Assembly: GCA_018712945.1 (NCBI GenBank)
Contig: DVFZ01000035.1
Location: forward strand, 1 to 57,947
DNA: 57,947 nt
Direction of reading: 5' to 3'
Origin: Candidatus Pullichristensenella stercorigallinarum
Lineage (GTDB): Bacteria; Bacillota; Clostridia; Christensenellales; Aristaeellaceae
The position numbers were made by a program, and so were the translations under genes. Below, in pieces: positions 16,790 to 24,852 of the stretch (within the stretch, counting starts at the first letter, position 1; the number at the start of each line of letters is the position of its first letter). Under the pieces are notes generated by a model that made no database searches, was not told the origin of the DNA, and saw nothing but the letters and a program-made list of their open reading frames with translations.

Positions 16790-16818
16790 TTGTATAAAGA
16801 ACGTATGTTCTGTATAAT
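16790..16818 (+). promoter_or_regulatory. Sigma-A promoter containing a LexA-type SOS box
   Basis: TTGTAT (16790-16795) and TATAAT (16813-16818) are 17 bases apart. In the spacer, GAACGTATGTTC (16799-16810) matches the Gram-positive LexA core GAACATATGTTC at 11 of 12 positions. The next reading frame downstream is the frameshifted SIS gene, so the promoter may have lost its original gene. The 16628-16789 stretch before it shows no gene. Confidence 0.7.
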
Positions 16819-16848
16819 GGAAGTACGTCCGGAAAGCGGCAGACGGGC

Positions 16849-17407
16849 TTGTGGGGCGGGCTTTCACCTACTTTCCCCGCCCTATTTCCAACGGTGCAGG
16901 AGGTGGCGGACGTGACGCGCAAACGGCAGAAATTCATTGACGCGCTGGCCGACGGGAAGCCGCTTTTGCGGCAATGGCGGCAGCACTTCCGCTGCTTCGC
17001 ACATCGCCAACGATCTATCCTGCCACACGCGCAACTGGAATCGGGAAGGCTATCGCTGTATATGTCTGAATGACAGCACAGCAGTCCTCACTTCCCTGAC
17101 CAACGACTACGGCTTTGAATGCGTGTACTCCCGTCCGTTGGAGACGCTGGGTAAGCCGGGCGATATCCTTTGGGCGTACAGCACCAGCGGCAATTCCGGC
17201 AATGTGGTGCGCGCGGTGGAAGCCGCCCGCAAAAAGGGCATAAAGACAGTTGCCTTTACCGGCCGCGGCGGCGGCAAGCTCAAGGACATGTGCGACATCT
17301 GGGTTGGCGTCAACAATGACGATGTTACCCGTGTAGAAGAGTTGCACCTGATCTACAGCCATGGCATCGCCCTCGGCGTCAAAGCGGCCGTCTCGCCGAT
17401 GCAGTGA
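16849..17407 (+). pseudogene. Frameshifted SIS-domain gene (GmhA-like)
   Basis: Phosphoheptose isomerases of the GmhA type contain one SIS domain. The first frame gives FPTVQEVADVTRKRQKFIDALADGKPLL and then loses homology. The next frame resumes exactly with FCGNGGSTSAASHIANDL, then YSTSGNSGNVVRAVEAA, AFTGRGGGKLKDMCD and VEELHLIYSHGIAL, the order of phosphate-binding motifs seen in GmhA. A missing T in the run at about 16968-16972 would explain the break. It may be a true mutation or an assembly error in a homopolymer. The start is uncertain: the first ATG at 16849 has no good ribosome binding site. A P-loop kinase start follows, as in sugar-phosphate pathways. Confidence 0.72.
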
Positions 17408-17414
17408 GGGGCTT

Positions 17415-17492
17415 ATGGATCTTGTGCTGATCGCCGGCCTGCCGGCCACGGGAAAGTCGAGGTTTGCTGCGATTGCGCTCTTCCACGCCTGC
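17415..17492 (+). pseudogene. N-terminal fragment of a P-loop kinase/ATPase
   Basis: After GAGGGGCTT an ATG opens MDLVLIAGLPATGKSRFAAI, a typical start of small AAA-type kinases with Walker A GLPATGKS. Kinase-like sequence stops after about 25 residues, and the frame then runs into an unrelated ABC-transporter fragment. It starts eight bases after the SIS gene and may once have formed an operon with it. Confidence 0.5.
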
Positions 17493-17534
17493 TGCCGAAG
17501 AGAATCCTTTTCTGATTTTCAGCGCATCGCGAAT

Positions 17535-17668
17535 GTGCCCCTGATTGTGGTCAGAGGTATTTTCAAAAACGTTAATCAGCTCGACACAAAGGGCACTACG
17601 ATTATCCTGATTGAGCAAAATGCGAAATTGGTGCGTAAAGCGGCTGGTGACGGCGGCTTCAACGTTTG
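17535..17668 (+). pseudogene. C-terminal fragment of a LivF-type ABC ATPase
   Basis: The frame reads PLIVVRGIFKNVNQL, GTTIILIEQNAKL and AAGDGGF, the H-loop side of branched-chain amino acid ABC ATPases (usual form: APLIV--IF, GTTI-L-EQNA--AL--AD-GY). The signature and Walker B motifs are gone, and the sequence degrades at the end. In the rest of the spacer to 17892 I see no gene. Confidence 0.5.
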
Positions 17669-17892
17669 CAAACCGATATGACACACCGGTGTTGGATCAC
17701 AAGGATGTTCGAAAAAACGGGTGTTTTGAAATCTGGCCTAAAAACAAGGCATGCCTGAAAGCCGCATGCGTATGGGAAACGACAACTAAAGAACAATAGC
17801 TTCTGGAGAAAGGGCTGCGATGGAAGTTTTCCATCACAGCCCTCATACTTATTACCGCATGCGTTTTTTTAATCCTTCCGCACCTGTCCGCT

Positions 17893-18927
17893 TTATTCCA
17901 CGCGCAGGTCGATCAGGTATTTGACGGCCCGTCGCTCGCGCAGGTTGGCGTAGGCATTGGCAAGATCCTCCAAGGGAACAGGCGTTTCCATGTCGTAATA
18001 CAGGGAGGCGTCCAGCGCGCCTTCGCGGATGCGGCGCACAACTTCGTCGTGCGTTTCCGGTTCATCATAACCGTCACAGTAGACCCGGAAGCTGTGCGTG
18101 GCCAGAAAGGGATTGACGCCGTATTCGCGGCGCGCGTGCCAGCCATACACGCCCAGGCAGGCGTCGTGCCGGAAGAGGGGAAGGGCGAGGTTGGCGTTTT
18201 GCGGGTAACCGATGGCGTCGATCATGCGGTCGATGCCATCTGGGAAAAGGGCGCGCAATTGCGCTGCGACGTCATCGGCGTGATAATCAATGTAGGCTTG
18301 CGCCCCGGCGCGGCGGAAGAGCGCCTCGCGCGTGGGGCTGCCGAGCGATACCACGCGCGCGCCCGCGTAGGCGCAATGGCTGACAAACGCCAGCGCGTTC
18401 GCGCCGGAACCGGCCACCAACACCTGCATGCCCTTTTCCACGCCAAAGCGTTGCGTGTAGCTGAGCGTTTCCCGCCAGGTGATAATCATCGGCGCGACGC
18501 GCTCGGAAATATCGCTGGGAACGACTTTGTTGACACGCGATTTGCTGTAAAGCGCTTTCTCCAAACCGTCGCGCTGCATGGCCTGCCAGTCTTTGGTCAC
18601 GCCATACTGGGCAAAGCCGCCCCAGATGGCGGAAATTTCCTCCGTCTCCGGCGCGCCGACGCGGGTGACGAGGTCGCCCACGGCAAAGGAGGTTGCCTTT
18701 TCACCCACGGCAATCACCCGGCCGACGCTCTCGTGCCCGAGGATGCCCGGGTAACGCAGGGGACGCGGATGGCCGTGGTCGATGACGCGCTGGTCTGTGC
18801 CCGCGCAGGTGGCGCCGAAGCGCATGGCGACCAGCGCCTCGTAGGGGCCGAAATCGGGGATAGGCACGGAGCGCACCTCCAGCGTGCGCTCGGGGGTGAC
18901 AACGGCGGCCAACATGGTATCCTTCAT
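17893..18927 (-). CDS. Zinc-type medium-chain alcohol dehydrogenase
   Basis: This is a medium-chain dehydrogenase/reductase of 344 residues. It has a GroES-like N-domain with the catalytic zinc ligands Cys (in GATCAGTD) and GHESVG, followed by a Rossmann fold with LVAGSGANALAFVSHCAYAGA. The cysteine cluster that binds structural zinc in many family members is absent. The substrate is unknown; sugar alcohols or secondary alcohols are common for such forms. The ATG at 18933 abuts the ribosome binding site AGGAGGG, so the ATG at 18927 is the better start. It is the last gene of a four-gene operon with 16-24 base gaps. Confidence 0.85.
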   Translation of the reverse strand: MKDTMLAAVVTPERTLEVRSVPIPDFGPYEALVAMRFGATCAGTDQRVIDHGHPRPLRYPGILGHESVGRVIAVGEKATSFAVGDLVTRVGAPETEEISAIWGGFAQYGVTKDWQAMQRDGLEKALYSKSRVNKVVPSDISERVAPMIITWRETLSYTQRFGVEKGMQVLVAGSGANALAFVSHCAYAGARVVSLGSPTREALFRRAGAQAYIDYHADDVAAQLRALFPDGIDRMIDAIGYPQNANLALPLFRHDACLGVYGWHARREYGVNPFLATHSFRVYCDGYDEPETHDEVVRRIREGALDASLYYDMETPVPLEDLANAYANLRERRAVKYLIDLRVE

Positions 18928-18957
18928 GGGCATCCCTCCTGAGACAGAAAGTTGAAG

Positions 18958-19500
18958 CTACGATTCCGCGGCGCTTTGAAGCGCAGACAGGAATTCCAGC
19001 CGACGCTCCCGATCCGAGTCCCAGTCCGCGCGCGTGATGGCATCCATGCGAATATGGGCGACGCCGTTGTCCGCGCCGTCGTCGCTCAACTGGCGAATAT
19101 GGAGGATGCCTCCCTCCGCGCGGACAACGTATCCCTGCATGTCAAACACGCCGCTTTCGTGCAGCTCTATGGAAACGCAGGCGCGCTCCTTCAGCACATG
19201 GCGCGCCATCGCCTCCAGCATGGAGCCGTCTCCCGCTTCCAGCGGGGAGCTGTGCTCAAACCGGCGCGCAAGCAGGGCGAGCCGGGAAAGGTAGGCGGTG
19301 TCTTCTTCGACGGCATAAACTTGCTCGATGGGCTTGAGCGTCCAGCCATCGTCGCGCCCGTCCGCATCGAGGCATTGCAGCAGCGCATGCCGCTCGTCAA
19401 CGCCGATCACCCTTCCCACGCAGAAGCTCGACGGATCGTCCGGATGGTCATAGACGCACACATATCCCTTTTGTTTCGCGCTTTCAAGGACAGATTTCAT
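18958..19500 (-). CDS. Protein of unknown function
   Basis: I do not recognise this 180-residue protein. It is acidic and soluble, with two similar halves in outline: short beta segments (YVCVYDHPDD, FCVGRVIGVDERHALLQCLD; then CVSIELHESGVFDMQGYVV, GILHIRQL) separated by a helical region (AYLSRLALLARRFEH). The second half resembles small beta-barrel folds, but that is only an impression. GGGAGGAAACGCC precedes the ATG. It lies 24 bases after the PNPOx-like gene and 30 bases before the dehydrogenase start, so it is co-transcribed with both. Confidence 0.7.
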   Translation of the reverse strand: MKSVLESAKQKGYVCVYDHPDDPSSFCVGRVIGVDERHALLQCLDADGRDDGWTLKPIEQVYAVEEDTAYLSRLALLARRFEHSSPLEAGDGSMLEAMARHVLKERACVSIELHESGVFDMQGYVVRAEGGILHIRQLSDDGADNGVAHIRMDAITRADWDSDRERRLEFLSALQSAAES

Positions 19501-19524
19501 GGCGTTTCCTCCCTTGAGGCCGGC

Positions 19525-19992
19525 TTACGGATTCCGCTTGCAGGAAAGCGTCTCCACCTCGAGGCGCAGCACGGTTACGGACGCCGCCTGCGCCTCGCTT
19601 ACGGACATTTCCCGGCCCGTCTGATGGCGGAGAATGCTCTCCAGCGCGCGCGACTTTTCCGCAGCGCTTTCGACAAACGTCACCCGCCCGGTGCCGACGA
19701 CGCTTTCATAACAGTAGCTGTACGCGCAGGGCGAATCGCCCTCCTTGAGCGCGTGCGAGCCGTCCATCTCAAAGCCCGCGAAGGGATTGGCGCGCAAGAG
19801 TTCGACCTTGCGCCCTTCTTTGGCGCAGTGCAGGTAAAACACGGGCGAACCGCCCTCCAGGACGCAACCGAAGTTCATCGGCACGATGTAGGGCGCGCCG
19901 GGCGCGTTCAGCCCCAGGCGCAGCACCTTGCAGCGGTTGATGACGCCGCAGATTTGTTCCATGTCCGTTACCTGGCGTTCCTTTCTGCGCAT
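19525..19992 (-). CDS. Pyridoxamine 5'-phosphate oxidase-like flavoprotein
   Basis: The 155-residue protein has the split-barrel FMN-binding pattern of the NimA/PNPOx-like group: MRRKERQVTD at the start, VLRLGLN, PYIVPMNFG, FYLHCAKEGRKVELLR and a conserved Tyr/Val stretch (YCYESVVGTGRVTFV). Members bind FMN or heme and reduce small molecules, nitroimidazoles among them; the substrate here is not known. The start follows AAGGAGGCGCCAAC. An upstream extension of the frame has no homology. It is the second gene of the operon, 16 bases after the acetyltransferase. Confidence 0.85.
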   Translation of the reverse strand: MRRKERQVTDMEQICGVINRCKVLRLGLNAPGAPYIVPMNFGCVLEGGSPVFYLHCAKEGRKVELLRANPFAGFEMDGSHALKEGDSPCAYSYCYESVVGTGRVTFVESAAEKSRALESILRHQTGREMSVSEAQAASVTVLRLEVETLSCKRNP

Positions 19993-20008
19993 GTTGGCGC
20001 CTCCTTTT

Positions 20009-20908
20009 TCACTGTGACTCCCGGACGGCGCGCAGCAACGCCGTCCATGCGGACAGGCGCTTGCCGTCGCAAAAGGCGATGCCGGCGTTTTCATATGTCT
20101 GCGCGTCGCGGAACAGCAGCGTTTCCTGGCCGGAATACGCGCCGTTTTCCGAGGCGTAATGGGAAAAAATGGCGGCCCCCGCAATTTCAAACGCGCCCCG
20201 CAAAACGCCCAGCGCGGGGTTCAGGCTCGTCCATGCCAGCACGTCCGGCCTGTCGCCCGCCGCAATTTCGTAGTCGTTGCAAAAGCGCTGCGGTTCCCCG
20301 GCGCAGACCTCCAGAAAGCCGTTTAGCCGCCAGGTTTGCGCGCTTTTCGTCACCCGCGTTTCCCCGCGCAATGGGAAACAGTTCCCCGCCGCGTCGAAAT
20401 AGTTTCCCGTCGCCAGCCAGCGTCCGCTTTCCAGCAGATAGGTGTGCCGCGCCACGGCGGGCGGTTTCTCCATGACAAAATTGACCAGCGGCACGCCCTT
20501 GCGCCACACGGTCTGCGCCCGCAAAAGCCGGTAGCCGCGCCGGGAAAAGAAGGGCTGCGCCGTGATGGAGGCGTGCACGGAGACGGCGCGACCCTGGACA
20601 TGCGCCTCAAGTCGGTCGCATAAGGCCGTGGCCACGCCGCGACGCTGAAAGTCCTTATGGACGTACAGCCGGTCGAGATAGCCGGTTTCGTCGATGTCGC
20701 CAAAGCCAGCGATTGCGCCGCCCTCCAGCGCTACCAGCGTAAAATGCTCCTCTAGAGAGCGCGCCCAGGCCGCGCGGTCGGGATGGCCGTCCGCCCAGGC
20801 GTTTACCTGATTAAGCGTATAGTCGCCCAGGTTGACGCTATGTATGGTATCGTAAAACAGCTTGAGCAGCGTGTCCAGGTCGCCGGGTTCGTAGGCGCGT
20901 ATTTCCAT
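20009..20908 (-). CDS. GNAT acetyltransferase fused to an unknown C-terminal domain
   Basis: Residues 1 to about 150 form a GNAT N-acetyltransferase with the acetyl-CoA pyrophosphate loop QRRGVATAL (88-96) and FFSRRGY. The last 150 residues (from about HTYLLESGRW to the end) are a separate beta-rich domain that I do not recognise, including LATGNYFDAAGN and WRLNGFLEVCAG. The fused form is longer than a usual single-domain GNAT (about 150-180 residues). GGAGGACACC precedes the ATG. It is the first gene of the leftward operon. The acceptor substrate is unknown. The spacer 20909-21134 shows nothing I can name. Confidence 0.8.
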   Translation of the reverse strand: MEIRAYEPGDLDTLLKLFYDTIHSVNLGDYTLNQVNAWADGHPDRAAWARSLEEHFTLVALEGGAIAGFGDIDETGYLDRLYVHKDFQRRGVATALCDRLEAHVQGRAVSVHASITAQPFFSRRGYRLLRAQTVWRKGVPLVNFVMEKPPAVARHTYLLESGRWLATGNYFDAAGNCFPLRGETRVTKSAQTWRLNGFLEVCAGEPQRFCNDYEIAAGDRPDVLAWTSLNPALGVLRGAFEIAGAAIFSHYASENGAYSGQETLLFRDAQTYENAGIAFCDGKRLSAWTALLRAVRESQ

Positions 20909-21134
20909 GGTGTCCTCCGGTTTTTGATGCTTTCACAGGATTGTTTGGCCGCAAGCCATAAAATAGCGTTCCGCACCTGGCTCCGACCCGGCAAACGGGA
21001 CGGCTCCTTCATCAGACCGCCAAGAGGGATTTCCCGTTTCCATTTCTGCCGCGGCTTCGTAATCTTATCAAGGGCTGCGAGACCGTCTTGCAGGCTGGCA
21101 TTTCACGGAAGGGTGGGGAAAACGGCTGTGTTGC

Positions 21135-21752
21135 TTATGACACAGGCGTATTCTCTTCATCGGCCGTGAAGCTATCTCGCAGCGCGAAATAACTGATTAC
21201 AGGGCTTATTTCAACTGTTTGAGGATTCAAATTCAATTCATACAGTTGCTCTATGGTTTCGTAATACAATTTATCTGCTCCGAATTCATCCGGTGCAGTC
21301 CATGTAAATTTATATGTCATTACCCCATAATATTTCGGATTCAGCGTGTAGTCTCCTGTCCTTATGAAATTTGTTATATTCTCAGGCATTCCTTCCAGAG
21401 CCTGCGAAGAAATGTCTAATACCAACTGTCTCTCTTCTGCAATCTCTTCAGCGGAGATGCTGCATCTGCCTTGCGAGCATTCGACTTCTGCCTCCTCTGA
21501 TATATCAGGGCATGCCTTTCGGATGACTGAAATAAAGAATTCGGCGTTTTCTGCAACATAATTATCTGCTATTTCCCATAAATGCTTTAAAAGCATGCTT
21601 CCTTCAGAATCTCCATTGCTCTGGCTGGTTAAAACAACGGTTTCGCAAGAAAAAGGCGTTGCCCCTCCATCTATGGAAGTTTTACAGTTGCGCTCGGCAA
21701 ACCCGCTGACGCAGATCAACAGGCTGATTATGACAAGGGCAACTTTCTTCAT
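21135..21752 (-). CDS. Predicted secreted protein, unknown function
   Basis: From the ATG at 21752 (GGAGCGGCCAGT upstream) the protein has 205 residues. It opens with a signal peptide, MKKVALVIISLLICVSGFA, and probable cleavage after GFA. The mature part has six cysteines (two early, then CPDISEEAEVECSQGRC) and many acidic residues, and I cannot assign a family. Its base composition is clearly more AT-rich than both neighbours, which suggests recent gain. It stands alone between two leftward operons. A longer start at 21815 would bury the signal peptide and is less likely. Confidence 0.65.
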   Translation of the reverse strand: MKKVALVIISLLICVSGFAERNCKTSIDGGATPFSCETVVLTSQSNGDSEGSMLLKHLWEIADNYVAENAEFFISVIRKACPDISEEAEVECSQGRCSISAEEIAEERQLVLDISSQALEGMPENITNFIRTGDYTLNPKYYGVMTYKFTWTAPDEFGADKLYYETIEQLYELNLNPQTVEISPVISYFALRDSFTADEENTPVS

Positions 21753-21896
21753 ACTGGCCGCTCCAAACAGAATTCTTGCCCAAGAGCCGTTGAACCGATT
21801 GACAACACGCGACAATATTTTTCGGGATGTGGTGAAATCTCAACGGACGAGGCAAGCCGCTCCGCGCTGGAGAAAGATACGGGGCAGATGGCGGAC

Positions 21897-23462
21897 TCAT
21901 ACATGGCGCATGAAGAAGGTAAACATCGCCCGCGGCCCAGCCTCCGGGTAGCTCAAGAGCAGCTCCCACTGCCCGTCCGGGAAGCTCTCGCTGGCGGGGA
22001 CGGGACGGGTTTCCGCCGTGGGCTTGCCCTCCCAGGAGAGCAGCAGCGGCCCCAGGCGCGCGCCGCCGCCGAAGAATTCCGGCGAAAAGGGGGAGCGGAA
22101 GGCATAGCGCAGCTCCCGAGGCGCGGCAAGATCGAATACGTCCACGAGCTGCACACCGTATTCCCCGCGCGCGAGCATCAATGTGCGCTGGTGGGCGCGC
22201 ACGCCTTCCTCGGCGGCATAGGCCGCGCTCACATCCACGCTCATGATGGCGCGGCTTTCATCGGTAAAGTCCCAGTCGGGCACGGGCTCGGAGAGCGGAC
22301 GGGAAAGCTGGAAAAGCGGCAGGTTTCCGCCGCTCAATACGCAGGCGTGATCCAGAAATACGCAAAAATCGCCCACATTCGCGTTATTTCCGCCGCTGGT
22401 GAGGCCACAGAAGAATCCCGAGCCGCGCGCGGTCATCAACCGGCCATCTTCCAACGCCGCATGCTTGAGCCGGGGCGCGGGCGAAAAGTCGGCCTCCAGG
22501 TCTGCGCGCAGGGAGACGTCCAACAACCGCCCCGTCGAGGTGGGGGAGGGCAGCGCGTGCGCGCGGGCCAATGCCGCGCCCAGCGAACGCAGCGCCCCGT
22601 CGCCGGTAAGACAGCCCAGCCGGTATACGGCCGCTCCGGAAAGCGTCAGGCGCACGGCGCCCTGCGTACAGGTAAAGAACCAGTCTTCCTGCACATGGGA
22701 AAAGAGAATTTCATCCAACCAGGCCGCGCAGGGAACGTCACGCGTTACATCCACAGCTCCGGCAGTCACGCGGCGCATCAAATAGGCAAAATCGGCGATG
22801 GCACAGGCGTCCGCCAGGCGCTCAGGCAGAGAAAGGCGATCCCTTTCCGCGCAGGCGCAGGCGGCGTCCAGACGGCGCAAGAGCGGCTTGAGCGCGGCGG
22901 CAAGGCGCTCACGATCATCCTCGAGCAACAAAAGCGCCGTGGCCGCGCAGCAGAGCGCTGCCGTGGAGGAGATATAATCTTCAAATTGGATCAGGGGACG
23001 GATTACGCGCCGTTGCGCCTCAAAGAGCATGCGCGCTCGCACGCGCGGGCCATGATCGCCCAGTGCCGCGCCGCGCAGGTGCCATGTCCAGCCGAGCAGC
23101 GCTGCAGTGTCCGCCGCCTGCAAATCTATATCCGGGTGGGATTCGTCTTCGAATACCGCGCCGGGCCCTTCGGCCCAGCGGGACTCTTCGCAGATGGCAC
23201 AGATCAAATCCAGCAAACGGCCGTTGTCCGCCGCGTCGAAAACCAGCAGAGCCTCCAAGTCCCGCCGCCGTTCGCGCGCCAGCGCCTGATAGGCCGGGGG
23301 ATTGGCGCGCCGTTCGGACAGCGGCGGCACCCGCAGGGTATGCGCCAGCGCCCGGCGCGCCTCATGCTCAAACGTCGCCTTCAGCGTTTCCGGCACGCGG
23401 GGAACCGGCGCGCGCCGGATATCCAGCGTGCGCATAATGGCGTTCAGATTCTGGCTGAACAT
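21897..23462 (-). CDS. Heparinase II/III-like protein
   Basis: The 521-residue protein resembles heparinase II/III-family polysaccharide lyases. An all-helical N-half contains ICEESRWAEGPG and AADTAALLGWTWHL, as in the alpha/alpha toroid, and a beta-sandwich C-half contains GGNNANVGDFCVF, where family enzymes have an Asn-His-Asp/Gly-Phe segment. No signal peptide is visible, so it may act inside the cell on imported oligosaccharides. The ATG at 23462 follows GGAGGCCGCC; the earlier ATG at 23474 overlaps that site. It is the last gene of a four-gene operon with UPF0340, TrmH and hydrolase genes. The substrate is unknown. Confidence 0.72.
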   Translation of the reverse strand: MFSQNLNAIMRTLDIRRAPVPRVPETLKATFEHEARRALAHTLRVPPLSERRANPPAYQALARERRRDLEALLVFDAADNGRLLDLICAICEESRWAEGPGAVFEDESHPDIDLQAADTAALLGWTWHLRGAALGDHGPRVRARMLFEAQRRVIRPLIQFEDYISSTAALCCAATALLLLEDDRERLAAALKPLLRRLDAACACAERDRLSLPERLADACAIADFAYLMRRVTAGAVDVTRDVPCAAWLDEILFSHVQEDWFFTCTQGAVRLTLSGAAVYRLGCLTGDGALRSLGAALARAHALPSPTSTGRLLDVSLRADLEADFSPAPRLKHAALEDGRLMTARGSGFFCGLTSGGNNANVGDFCVFLDHACVLSGGNLPLFQLSRPLSEPVPDWDFTDESRAIMSVDVSAAYAAEEGVRAHQRTLMLARGEYGVQLVDVFDLAAPRELRYAFRSPFSPEFFGGGARLGPLLLSWEGKPTAETRPVPASESFPDGQWELLLSYPEAGPRAMFTFFMRHV

Positions 23463-23486
23463 GGCGGCCTCCAATCCAAGGGTAGG

Positions 23487-24032
23487 TCAGTCCTCCGGGG
23501 TGTAACGGGCGCGTTCGCCGCCAATGAGCGGGGGACGGGTGCGCGCCGCGGTAATCAGCGCCTCGCCCACCGTCTTGCGCGACAGGCGCACCGGCACGGC
23601 CACACGGCGCAGGTGCATGCCAATCAGCGTCTGGCCGATGTCCAGCCCGGCGTCGGCGGCGATGGTTTCCACCAATACCGGTTCGCGCATCGCCTTATAC
23701 GCGGCGGTGGCCAGCGAGCCGCCCGCCTTGGGGCGCGGCACGGCGCAGACGATCTGCAAGCCGCGCGCCTCGGCCACATCGCGCTCGACTACCAGCGAAC
23801 GATTCAAATGCTCGCAGCACTGGAAAGCGCAGGCAAACCCCAGTTCCTTTCCGCATTCCAGAGCGGCGCGGGCCACCGCTTCGCCCAGTTCATACGTCGA
23901 GGCATGCCCAATCACGCCGCCGGCAATCTCGCTGGAGGAACAACCGACCACCAGCAGTTTTACAGGGTTAAAAAACGGACGCTCCAGCGTGACCAGTTCG
24001 TTTATAAGGCCACGCACATCATCCTGAAGCAT
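23487..24032 (-). CDS. UPF0340 (YwlG-like) family protein
   Basis: The 181-residue protein matches the UPF0340/TIGR01440 family found widely in Firmicutes: LLVVGCSSSEIAGGVIG near the N-terminus, GFACAFQCCEHLNRSLVVER, VPRPKAGGSLATAAY and DIGQTLIGMHL. The length is normal for the family (about 180). The biochemical role is not established. The start follows GGGAGGTAGTTTTT, and the TrmH stop codon lies inside that ribosome binding site, so the two genes are coupled. Confidence 0.88.
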   Translation of the reverse strand: MLQDDVRGLINELVTLERPFFNPVKLLVVGCSSSEIAGGVIGHASTYELGEAVARAALECGKELGFACAFQCCEHLNRSLVVERDVAEARGLQIVCAVPRPKAGGSLATAAYKAMREPVLVETIAADAGLDIGQTLIGMHLRRVAVPVRLSRKTVGEALITAARTRPPLIGGERARYTPED

Positions 24033-24037
24033 AAAAA

Positions 24038-24766
24038 CTACCTCCCTTCGCTCGCAAAGGCATATGCGCCGATGGAAACGGCGACGGCCAGATTCAGCGA
24101 GTCGATTTTATCGCTCTGTGGAATAAATACGCTTTGCCCATAGGTCTGAAATTCATGGGGCAGGCCGGTTTGCTCGTTGCCAAACACCAGCGAAAACGGC
24201 GGCTGAGCCGCGCGCGCCACTTCGCGCAGCGGCTTTGCGCCATCGAGCATAAACGGATACAGGGCGCGATGGGGATACAGGGCGCGGTAATCCGCGAAGG
24301 TGTCGAACGTGCGCAGGCGCAGGCGGAAAAAAGCGCCCATGGACGCGCGGACGACGTGCGGGTCAAAGGCGTCCACGCAGGGGCGGATCAGGGCCACGTC
24401 CTCATAGCCGAACCCGAGCAAAGAGCGCAGCGCCGTGCCCAGATTGCCGCCGTCGGAGATCTGGCAGAGGACGGCATGGTTTCTGTCCGCGTCCAGATCG
24501 CCCTCGCGCTTTTCAAACACCAGCGCCGCATAACAGTTGTCTTTTTTCGACTCCCGGCGCAAAACGCGCCCGGCCTCTTCTTCGCGCACGCCCAGTTCAC
24601 GGCAGCGCGCGCGCAATTTTTCCACGCCCTCGTTGCCCATACCCTCCGGGTGCAAAAGCAGGCGCATGGCCAGCTCCGGCCGCTCGTCCATCAGCGTCAG
24701 CGATGGAAAAAGCCCCAGCGCGTAGCTGTAGGGTAACTTGCGCGAATACGGTTCCAATTTGGGCAT
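24038..24766 (-). CDS. TrmH/SpoU-family RNA methyltransferase
   Basis: SPOUT-class enzymes methylate ribose in tRNA or rRNA with S-adenosylmethionine. This 242-residue protein shows the three SpoU motifs: SDGGNLGTALRSLLGFG (motif 1 region), LVFGNEQTGLP (motif 2) and IPQSDKIDSLNLAVAVSIGAYAF (motif 3, knot). Motif 1 normally has an asparagine in place of SDGG-NLG's first positions (NxGxxxR), and here the Arg aligns. GAGGTGAAACC precedes the ATG at 24766; a longer frame upstream has no family similarity. The RNA target cannot be read from the sequence. Confidence 0.85.
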   Translation of the reverse strand: MPKLEPYSRKLPYSYALGLFPSLTLMDERPELAMRLLLHPEGMGNEGVEKLRARCRELGVREEEAGRVLRRESKKDNCYAALVFEKREGDLDADRNHAVLCQISDGGNLGTALRSLLGFGYEDVALIRPCVDAFDPHVVRASMGAFFRLRLRTFDTFADYRALYPHRALYPFMLDGAKPLREVARAAQPPFSLVFGNEQTGLPHEFQTYGQSVFIPQSDKIDSLNLAVAVSIGAYAFASEGR

Positions 24767-24852
24767 GGTTTCACCTCGGATCATCCGCCCGATATGTTTC
24801 CCAGGGTGTTCTGCTATTATTATACAGGAAAAACGCTCCAAAAGCGAGGGGG

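Noticed and set aside
21888..24143. Long plus-strand frame of about 750 codons opposite the heparinase-like and UPF0340 genes
   Set aside because: It is a by-product of GC-rich codons on the minus strand; composition and lack of homology mark it as a shadow.
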